The notes under the pieces: generated by a model
What the model was told of the DNA's origin: nothing
What the model saw: only the letters and a program-made list of their open reading frames with translations
Databases searched by the model: none
Made by a program: the position numbers and the translations under genes
Assembly (NCBI GenBank): GCA_030849805.1
Contig: JASANZ010002265.1
Span: forward strand, 1-64,000
Origin: Sergeia podlipaevii
Lineage: Eukaryota > Euglenozoa > Kinetoplastea > Trypanosomatida > Trypanosomatidae
Direction of reading: 5' to 3'
DNA: 64,000 nucleotides
Part shown: positions 59,001 to 64,000 of the stretch, one piece after another
How positions within the stretch are numbered: position 1 is the first letter of the stretch
Layout of the letters: every line of letters begins with the position of its first letter

Positions 59001-59388
59001 TGAGTTCTTCACGATGAAATACACACAAGTATTCTGTTGCGACATCCATACCAGTAGTTAGGCAAGGTCTCTTCATCAAGCGCTCGACTTCGTCTGATAC
59101 GCAGTTGCTATGATGACTGCTCAGTCCTGCTAGAGAGGAAGGGTGGCCATTCACATTTACCTCACTAAGAATACTAAACTGCCGCATCACCTCCGCAGGC
59201 TGAGGCATCTTCCCGCTGCCGCCGTTATTCTTCACCGCGCCGGCTGGAGCAAAATGAGCCAAGAAGGCCCAGAGTACATCGCGGTGAGTGGTGGCATAAC
59301 ACTGGGTCCCGTGATGCTTCAGAGTAACGTCACGTGTGCCGTCAGAGCGGGACTGGCTAACCCCAATAGTGTACGCGCTAGGAGGCAT
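53098..59388 (-). CDS. APC1: Anaphase-promoting complex subunit 1 (APC1)
   Basis: A 2096-residue scaffold subunit of the APC/C ubiquitin ligase, which drives sister-chromatid separation and mitotic exit. The proteasome/cyclosome (PC) repeat region (about 1220-1700) is diagnostic: GLLLATGILGHLCVLQLTDIY, AVMLGLSCSFRGTNND, QTSALVSIGLLCQQLP, and YALGAGFGLGLMLLGLGAS. These match the order and spacing of APC1 rather than Rpn1/Rpn2. The N-terminal about 600 residues are consistent with the WD40-like domain. Low-complexity inserts (Gln7 at about 477-483, Gly runs) interrupt the conserved parts. Length is close to human APC1 (about 1944). The stop is TAG and the start is the first ATG. Confidence 0.9.
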   Translation of the reverse strand: MPPSAYTIGVSQSRSDGTRDVTLKHHGTQCYATTHRDVLWAFLAHFAPAGAVKNNGGSGKMPQPAEVMRQFSILSEVNVNGHPSSLAGLSSHHSNCVSDEVERLMKRPCLTTGMDVATEYLCVFHREELKDRFGRYTVSQPSTLCTAYSVKDGTSSQFVLHNVSPTSVVPGTSGVFVQGRRQTSRWGYSTPVAIDGATYYPAADMWWMASPLTIKPVYVQVSPPLPSPTQPGAETMIPTGEPFSSWLPDSRRFIGSQNNGGGGGGTRSTSPLPPASVTSNNVVLDAVVIGQFRACRATNVAVARTGDTQLGLALTAPHYHLDILTWTWLPQRVQLPRLSSSNSALSVTVSEHSSLSTQVLFLSDANTSIVYLIRTPDLDTGMGDMELLAALPNAGHPLVLPCLRPSTSTPQPVLVCNWPHDNEVTLYNPLRLLHASVTTEGGEYGSTRSAADCYIAKASLDGSDGTLAPCFLRPSQQQQQQQRQEQHEHISRNETSHPQQINSFQEDTILHVGPATSPHINAVTDTYARPRIDDIAYQDGAYVVFCYSQSASSPPPSARGQPGAAASPRRRRYECMYELPVGFPCLDGATEDPLVCVMLETLEAAIGPERVAELEYALVADAWRAAKKAQPWNCSASCQSLIVDIVRASIAAEDEMKPASSSSPSASCARLRLHVSQRLFALLSDPYSLSAVAVDSLCTPDFAPMTDTITTTIETTSAMKPEDVTLPLVIVWPSDVCALSLISLHLLCESCKLQEKLWPFLEPLSEINAKLSALLGWARYISVYAVSTSPLAQPSRHRECPGAARDTPLKFTQSGETEVVSRFDFNNEEHTHEKGDSHDETSAPVLLKVIDYRAGLSAASVRTALHALISGVPPLLHTSLRHILLKVAAGSANAVEGCWPMLKGLSAHHPIVMANRIYCLYRECFGLGNEGKGWDAIGGGVGLHQSQEQPWWEAVCTGLLRHNISSSFVCKELSIGVAYPLINAIMKGRDAPKSSWSEELYAVVGRLDHIKSVELLAKLSNPGSDVLRLSETRAIGRRYRATLSDDDGVNMRPDFNKTWTDSRVDRVQALLNTAAPILLPGQGDGADSLQQSLQSLAKRACALPIGRGMLTMCTQNFKIRDSVPIPPLCLDGHTTEGISVSNNSDAFSPMSVLWPLFHNGCAAGLRFLTLASQLRGASLPRAEGGGGDTDSSGASAAASAAGIAAGGDASHTPTITRHWVVYQTRNVPCPASRAGLLLATGILGHLCVLQLTDIYSLLASSQAQFAWREVTAMAVMLGLSCSFRGTNNDLVFRCLSMHVQSLTPSAEDIEVSMDVQTSALVSIGLLCQQLPTNTFLVEMLLVEISRLPSDEHCLYREGYALGAGFGLGLMLLGLGASHGIHNVERRLFSFLEGAQREPAPSTCEGLDTYNELGRDAGHFLTRSLLMQSAQETNRSACILVYEGDKYNAAISGPAAVVALGMMYLKTSNERVAKRLAPPRQNAALQGVSPTLCLLRTAMSALVCWPSIEATQTWVHSQVPTCLQELANSGRACMLGLAQQQVHYLMMDYGHCVAGAVYALGMRFAGSMDADARAVILSELKGFMKGHIGTTGVTVPALQRSTSAYEACICACVSAISLVMAGTGDLKVFAILQRLHKRTGNVSYGLQMAVSMSVGMLFLGGGRLTLSNSTPSIAALLIALYPVWPRSPQDNVQHLQALRHLYGLAVVPRVIETVDAVSNRPVSIPIRIILRRGRVCPQQGGGVDGFGAKNAAWTPVPRGMEGQEVRLRTPCLYPPADTIERIEVRGANYYPLTIYNNAIGSALGASLATSGPGMFTDNGLTIRVLKNQDLQRKELEGEVDGAADRPLGGGGEAPLQSVSGGGTASLRCSASECRVMDWLRRLFSHPGTSVLEALTVLDNIKLLQVSQRVLLLSDAPAHSEMQLSVDFGCAVAQTLERRYKYIFSRPKEQDAESTGTSQAGAGGARSSLHPLHELIVRQAPFAEVVRSIAAYPKGSPAFPCDFTALAGNNNSSDNGSDATGGVTLDLPGLSRWIAEAIHYFDLGGDTTRIQTELLAHAAQLRRDAAPRKRTAALLRLNLHLLMPISTLEKLVDCCISS

Positions 59389-59974
59389 CTATAGCCGTTG
59401 CCAAGAGAAAAAAAAGAAAGGAAAAAATTGGAATGAGATCTCTCAGCTGTCCTTGATAACAGAGTGTAGCTCAATGGTAATCTACAGAATGTCCCACCAC
59501 AACAAAAAGGAAGGAGGTCTTGCTCAAAAACAAATTAAAAATATATAGTGATGAAAAAAAAACTGTGTGTATGTGTTAGCGCAAGTGTGAGATCTATAAA
59601 TATCTAGTTTCTTTTTTAAAAAATATGGAGTAAGTTATTTTAAAAGTGGGAAAAGAAAATAAGAAAATATTTGTATTGAACCAATTCATCAATCTACGTG
59701 TTGCAATTCGTATACACATCAGGATGATACTCCCCTTTTCTTTTTAAAAAGCTTTTGAGTTTCCAAAATCGCGGACGCGAATTTATTTAATATAGCAACC
59801 AATAGTAGAATCAAAACAAAAAGTAATTGTCTGATCTGGGAAGATGCCAATAGCACTAAAAGTCATAGAAACGCTTCTTTATTAAGGTCATAGACAACTA
59901 AAACTATGATGTTAGTAAGATCCTACTAAACACTATTTCTCACATGATTAGAACATATCTTCATAGGGAAGGTG
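59389..59974 (-). other. AT-rich intergenic spacer
   Basis: No gene supported. A tRNA A-box-like string (about 59465-59480) is present on the plus strand, but no B-box or cloverleaf follows. Confidence 0.5.
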
Positions 59975-61003
59975 TTAACCTCCCTTACGGAACCGCTGTT
60001 GCTCCTCAGCGTGAGCAAGAAGCAACACTAATGAATCTGATACGACAAGCTGATCCACGTTCACGTACCACTCCCCTAAAAACAAGTCCGTGCGCGTGTT
60101 ATCAAAGAAAAATGAACGGTGGGGCGTCCCACATTCGTAACTCTGGCGCAGTGGTGCGCATACACTCCAATGAAACGGCACCCAAAACGCATCCTCATAC
60201 ATGGAAAGCTGATGATCCAACACCGTAGAGGCATCCAACCAAACATGATCAGCAGAAATAAAAGGGCGTAATGTCCCCGCATGAGAAGGAGGTGAAATCA
60301 ATTGAACCATGTAATCTTCCGTTACTCCCGGCAGCTTCCGCGATGCATCCACTATCCTCTCTCTGTCTGTGCAACGTTGTCGGCAGTCGATCGAACGACC
60401 AAGCTGCAACTGCGCATTTATGCAAGGGAGAGACGGAAGGAGCCACGAAAACCCTGGACTTCGAGGCATGCATTGTTCCCAGCTGCCGCCCCAGTGCACC
60501 CATTGAGGTGGATGCTCAAAGTCACATGAGCCGCCACTGCAAGTGTCGTGAGACATAACAGAGCAACTATTCATAGGATCGGAGGAAAATGGGCAATGCA
60601 TAAGAAAGAAAAACAAGTCTGTCTCTTCCACAAACGCAGCATTCAGCAGTGGCACCACGTCGTCCTCCTCCTTCGTGCGTTCTACGTCGTTGAGATGTGA
60701 CTTAGAAGAAGATAAGGAAGAACCCAGTGGAACATGAAAGTAGCGTGTGCCTCTCGCTGCACGATTCCGTCTTACTCGTGCATCATCACATAATAAAAAA
60801 TCGGCAGGAAGCCACACGGTGCTGTCGTAGCGGCAGCGCATGGTGAGATGAAGCTGCTGCATGGCCTTGCACCCTATCCACAGAGGAGAGACAAAACCTC
60901 TACGTGCCCGCTCTTCGCGTAGTATCTGTACCGCTGGGGGGAAGAAGGTCTTTCCGGTAATTAAATCTCGTGGCAGCAGCTGCCTCGCTAATTTCTCAAG
61001 CAT
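59975..61003 (-). CDS. Hypothetical protein, possibly mitochondrial
   Basis: A 342-residue protein with no family that I can name. It begins MLEKLARQLLPRDLITGKTF and continues FPPAVQILREERARRGFVSP followed by LWI. The pattern (G--F---A--IL----ARRGF-SPLW) recalls short motifs common in kinetoplastid-specific mitochondrial proteins, which is only an impression from memory. The C-terminal half has Trp/Cys-rich stretches (HPPQWVHWGGSWEQCM; VPFHWSVCAPLRQ) suggesting a folded domain. ATG 61003 was selected; the longer frame begins with GTG ten codons upstream. There are no membrane segments. Confidence 0.68.
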   Translation of the reverse strand: MLEKLARQLLPRDLITGKTFFPPAVQILREERARRGFVSPLWIGCKAMQQLHLTMRCRYDSTVWLPADFLLCDDARVRRNRAARGTRYFHVPLGSSLSSSKSHLNDVERTKEEDDVVPLLNAAFVEETDLFFFLMHCPFSSDPMNSCSVMSHDTCSGGSCDFEHPPQWVHWGGSWEQCMPRSPGFSWLLPSLPCINAQLQLGRSIDCRQRCTDRERIVDASRKLPGVTEDYMVQLISPPSHAGTLRPFISADHVWLDASTVLDHQLSMYEDAFWVPFHWSVCAPLRQSYECGTPHRSFFFDNTRTDLFLGEWYVNVDQLVVSDSLVLLLAHAEEQQRFRKGG

Positions 61004-61532
61004 TACACAATCGAGAAAATGGGAATTAGTCACTCTTGTATGTGTGTTTATGTGTCAATGTGTGGGCAATGCGTGTATATTTATATACATGTAGTCTATC
61101 TAGTAATGGCGAACAGGTGAGAGAGAGAGAGAGAGAGGCAGAAGAAAAGATGTGCGATGTGCGTATCTCCATTTCTGGACATGCATACAATGCGTTTCAA
61201 AGAGAGCAAACAATAACAAAGCAGAGAATTCTTTCAAAGACTAAACATTAATATTGTTGCAAATATCCTCATAAATGCAGCACCGTATGTAATGGATGCT
61301 TCTGTTTCTGTCATTTACTTTTGTTTGCTTGTTTTTGTTTTTCACACACTCCTCTTTATTCTTTTTTTTTTTAAAAAAAAAGAAACAATATACACCGTTA
61401 CTTTATCGATTCCTCTTCTTACTCGGCGTATCACACGGTCTTCAAGCACAGATTTAAGTTCTGAGACTCATGTTCGGTCGCCTTTCCTTCTGTACTTTTA
61501 AAACTAGGCCAAAATTTCCAGCATCTTACCAC
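61004..61532 (-). other. AT-rich intergenic spacer
   Basis: No gene supported. A (GA)n run at 61119-61137 and T/A homopolymers at 61361-61384 are present. Confidence 0.5.
61119..61137. repeat. (GA)n microsatellite
   Basis: About nine GA units. Confidence 0.85.
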
Positions 61533-62534
61533 TTAGGAACTCTTGCCTGCTTCTTTGCGCGCGGCGACAAGCTCAAAAATAGTAGGCACCATAGGGAAAT
61601 CAGGATCAGCGGTTTCACTAGGCAAGAAGCCCTCTCCTTCTGTGACAAGAAGAGAGATGAGAGCATCTCCATGGAGGGCGGGAATAAGCGCCGCATCACC
61701 CTGCGGCACACCTAGAGGAAGACGATGAGTCGGATGCGCCAGCAGATGGGCTTCAAGCGAGCCCTTCTCTTTGATATCTGTCGCGCATTCGGAGGAAGAA
61801 GAGGCGCCGGTGCTGCTACCTGCCGGACACTCACCCCTCGCAACACACCTTCGGACCTCATTGACAAGACGGATCAGGTCATACTCCTCTGTGACATCCT
61901 TTCGCGCACGCGTCGTACTAGCAAGATCAAAGGCGTGCGCCTCGGTCATATGCCGGATACAATCATCAAAGGTGTCATCGCAGAAGAGACACACACAAGG
62001 CTCCGTCCAGCCCTCGTCAGCGTCCCCGGCGCACCAGTCGTCGTCCCCATCCTCTTCGTCCGTCCTTGCCTTCAAAGCGCCACTCTGAGCAGCAACAGCG
62101 CAGTCGTTCAAGCTGTCATCGCCGTCGTCGTCATCCACTACGACGCAGAATTGTGTGAGAGTAGAAATGGTCTCTCCGTTCCACTGGTTGTGTGCTTCCC
62201 CGTCCCTATTTGCTTTCACGTGAGTCTCCAAACCAATCAGACCGGCAGGAATGCATTCCTCCTCGCACACGGGGCAGTGCCAAGCTTCAGCGGTACCTCC
62301 GTTTGGGTGCAGCCGAAAAGAAAGCTCACCAAGAAAGCCATCCAAGTCGGCCACATCATCAAAATGCGTGCAGTAAATACCGTGGGTCGTAATTAAATGA
62401 TCCATGACAGCATCCTGGCCACGAAGAAGTTGTTTGCAGAGAATACAAGAGAAGTCCTGCATCTCACGCTGCTGGTGGCGACGCAGAATCTGCTCGCACG
62501 ACTTCGCAAGCTCAGTGTTGGCACTAGATGACAT
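61533..62534 (-). CDS. ZNF277-like C2H2 zinc-finger protein
   Basis: A 333-residue protein with three C2H2-type fingers. They are FSCILCKQLLRGQDAVMDHL..TH (about 24-48), WHCPVCEEEC...LETHV (about 84-107) and CVCLFCDDTFDDCIRHMTEAH (about 190-210). Each is followed by a helix of the sort found in ZNF277 and the N-terminal finger of PRMT3, for example the segment ending DLIRLVNEVRRCV after the third. Acidic linkers (DDDDGDDS; DEEDGDDD) separate them. In animals ZNF277 binds uS5 (RPS2), where it competes with PRMT3; a ribosome-protein chaperone role is therefore a reasonable inference. No methyltransferase domain is present. ATG 62534 was chosen because the upstream extension starts with TTG. Confidence 0.78.
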   Translation of the reverse strand: MSSSANTELAKSCEQILRRHQQREMQDFSCILCKQLLRGQDAVMDHLITTHGIYCTHFDDVADLDGFLGELSFRLHPNGGTAEAWHCPVCEEECIPAGLIGLETHVKANRDGEAHNQWNGETISTLTQFCVVVDDDDGDDSLNDCAVAAQSGALKARTDEEDGDDDWCAGDADEGWTEPCVCLFCDDTFDDCIRHMTEAHAFDLASTTRARKDVTEEYDLIRLVNEVRRCVARGECPAGSSTGASSSSECATDIKEKGSLEAHLLAHPTHRLPLGVPQGDAALIPALHGDALISLLVTEGEGFLPSETADPDFPMVPTIFELVAARKEAGKSS

Positions 62535-63009
62535 AAATGTATATATATAGAAAAAAAACAAAAAAAAGTTAGAGCAAAAAAAGAAAAAAGTTAAAATGGT
62601 ATATCGGCACTAAGATGTTTCGCAACAGACACTAGTTAAAAAAAAAAAAAAAGTTAAAAAATGGATTTAAAAAAAAAAGTGCAACAGTAGAACAGAAAAA
62701 GAGGTCAAGAAAGAAACCATACATAGTTTGCATCCGATCATGTTATTCATCACAAAAAAAAAAAGCAGACATAGTAATAATTATGAGTTTTTTTTTTTAC
62801 TTGCTGTTCAGTGTATACCATATTAAAAGCAATAAATTCTCGACAGCGAAAGAGAGAGAGAGAGAGAAGAAGATAAAAAAAGAAAGATCTAGTTTCTACA
62901 AATTAAGTTGTTCGTGTTGACACAACTGCAGCACCATCATTCAATGCTAACTCAAGAAAAAAAAGAAGAAGAAGCAAAAGATAGTTTGAATAAAGGAGGG
63001 GTGTTGTAC
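62535..63009 (-). other. AT-rich intergenic spacer
   Basis: No gene supported. A-runs (62640-62652, 62668-62678) and a (GA)n run at about 62850-62866 are present. Confidence 0.5.
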
Positions 63010-64000
63010 TCAGAAACACGCATTGTCCGCGCGCGGCATTGACAAGGAGGTACTAAGACTGCGAGCCAACGCCTCCTGATCGCGTTTCAGGCTTACCCGC
63101 AGCTCATCCAACGACATATGCATGCGCTCCTCAAATTTCTCTCGCTCATCCCGCAAGATACTACCAGTGTGGCCAGCGTCCAAAGACGCGCCTGCACGTC
63201 TCGGCTGAGAGGCGCTGTTGCGAAACAACACTTCTCTACCGCGTTCATGAGACCCTTTAGCAGCGCCACTATACCTGCTGCTGTCGCGGACGCCTATCAT
63301 GTCCTTCGATGTGCCTCGAACAGTTGGCGTACCACCAGAATAGTATCCTTGTCTTGGGAGAGGAGACGGCATCTCATCACTCGCAGTGCTACGACTACGC
63401 GAAACTCCTCTGGAATTGCCATCCTTGCCATAAGAGCCCAGTGCCTCCCTCTCAAGTTCGCGTGTGTCGCCTGTTACGTAGATCAAATGCTGCGCTGATT
63501 CTGCACTCCGTGTGCTTCCACGTCTAACAGCACGACTGTCTTCTGCCGCAAGCCTCTTGCTGCTGCGTCTACTATGAGGTGGGCTGCTATTGAACAATGA
63601 CTGCCGCGCCGACTCTGCACCTATATAAGCGGTGCTGACTAGCTCCATAGGTCTAACAGGTTCTTTCACAGGTATATATGGCTTTGCCTCCTTCTCTATA
63701 GCGTATTGCTGTACATCCAAAGGTTTGTGCATAGGTGCTGTGTCCACCTTGCACGCTGTAGAAATATAGGCTCCCAAGTTTCTCCTTCCAACGTCTTCAG
63801 GTGCATACTCGTGGTGCCTACTGACGTTAGTTGCACCAGTATGCGGGCTGCTTTGCCCACCACGGCTCTGAAGATCATAGGTTGCTGGACAGCTGGCTCG
63901 AGGAGAGCGGCTGCCTCCTCTCCGAGCAGCGTCTTCCGCGTTGTTGAGAGGGACGTAGCTAACCAAATACGGCGCGGCATCGACAGGCTCTGGGATCTCG
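63010..64000 (-). CDS. Hypothetical protein, 5' end outside the window
   Basis: The frame is open from the stop at 63010-63012 to the right edge of the window (residues EIPEPVDAAPYLVSYVPLNN at the edge), so the true start lies beyond 64000. At least 329 residues are visible. They are Ser/Arg-rich and mostly disordered, with a short helical C-terminus (EREKFEERMHMSLDELRVSL). I do not recognise the family. A TTG-initiated version starting at 63966 would miss upstream coding sequence. Short motifs such as VRPMELVSTAYIGAESARQS may be conserved. Confidence 0.7.
   Translation of the reverse strand, partial: EIPEPVDAAPYLVSYVPLNNAEDAARRGGSRSPRASCPATYDLQSRGGQSSPHTGATNVSRHHEYAPEDVGRRNLGAYISTACKVDTAPMHKPLDVQQYAIEKEAKPYIPVKEPVRPMELVSTAYIGAESARQSLFNSSPPHSRRSSKRLAAEDSRAVRRGSTRSAESAQHLIYVTGDTRELEREALGSYGKDGNSRGVSRSRSTASDEMPSPLPRQGYYSGGTPTVRGTSKDMIGVRDSSRYSGAAKGSHERGREVLFRNSASQPRRAGASLDAGHTGSILRDEREKFEERMHMSLDELRVSLKRDQEALARSLSTSLSMPRADNACF

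Noticed and set aside
59461..59520. A tRNA A-box-like string (TGTAGCTCAATGGTA) on the plus strand
   Set aside because: No B-box (GGTTCGANNCC) follows within 60-90 nt, and no D-stem or acceptor-stem pairing can be made.
1..64000. Stop-codon reassignment (as in Blastocrithidia)
   Set aside because: All long conserved genes are uninterrupted and end with TAA, TAG or TGA at expected positions, so a standard code fits.

Overview
The window looks like nuclear DNA of a trypanosomatid (kinetoplastid) protist. All recognisable genes are intronless. They lie head to tail in two long single-strand blocks, with AT-rich, microsatellite- and homopolymer-laden spacers between them. Several start codons are preceded by polypyrimidine-AG sites of the kind used for spliced-leader trans-splicing. 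Several products are kinetoplastid-typical: a degenerate calpain, IFT20, PIG-M, and long low-complexity hypotheticals. All three stop codons end genes, so a standard code fits. I cannot name the species. The balanced coding composition and very AT-rich spacers differ from the GC-rich pattern I associate with Leishmania.

Layout. Plus-strand block (88-18274), seven genes: patatin/TAG-lipase, NUDT22-like Nudix protein, NEK-like kinase fused to a B-box and a beta-helix, RsfS/MALSU1-like mitoribosome factor, coiled-coil protein, a possible ATG13-like HORMA protein, and a B-box/coiled-coil protein. A convergent strand-switch region follows (18275-19507), where the two transcription units should terminate. 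It has a GC-rich island with a strong minus-strand G-quadruplex motif, small perfect stem-loops, a G10 run and two overlapping short ORFs of unknown status.

Minus-strand block (19508-64000), seventeen genes read right to left: an unidentified protein running off the right edge, ZNF277-like zinc-finger protein, conserved-looking hypothetical, APC1, IFT20, a very large low-complexity protein, PIG-M, a TLC-domain protein, calpain-like protein with Ser in place of the catalytic Cys, cytochrome b561, L-2-hydroxyglutarate dehydrogenase-like oxidoreductase, RING/B-box protein, a basic hypothetical, CCDC25, Ycf45/SpoIIIAA-type ATPase with a mitochondrial-like leader, a small hypothetical, and an iron-containing alcohol dehydrogenase beside the strand switch.

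The genes do not form a pathway. As usual in kinetoplastids, co-transcribed neighbours are unrelated: mitochondrial biogenesis, cilium, cell cycle, GPI synthesis and redox metabolism. Regulation is expected to be post-transcriptional, through the long UTRs.

No mobile element, CRISPR array, rRNA or convincing tRNA was seen. Two single-N positions (16272 and 53051) are each flanked by direct repeats and look like contig joins. The least explained items are the strand-switch region, a 61-codon coding-like stretch after an in-frame TGA in the largest hypothetical gene, and the ATG13-like candidate.
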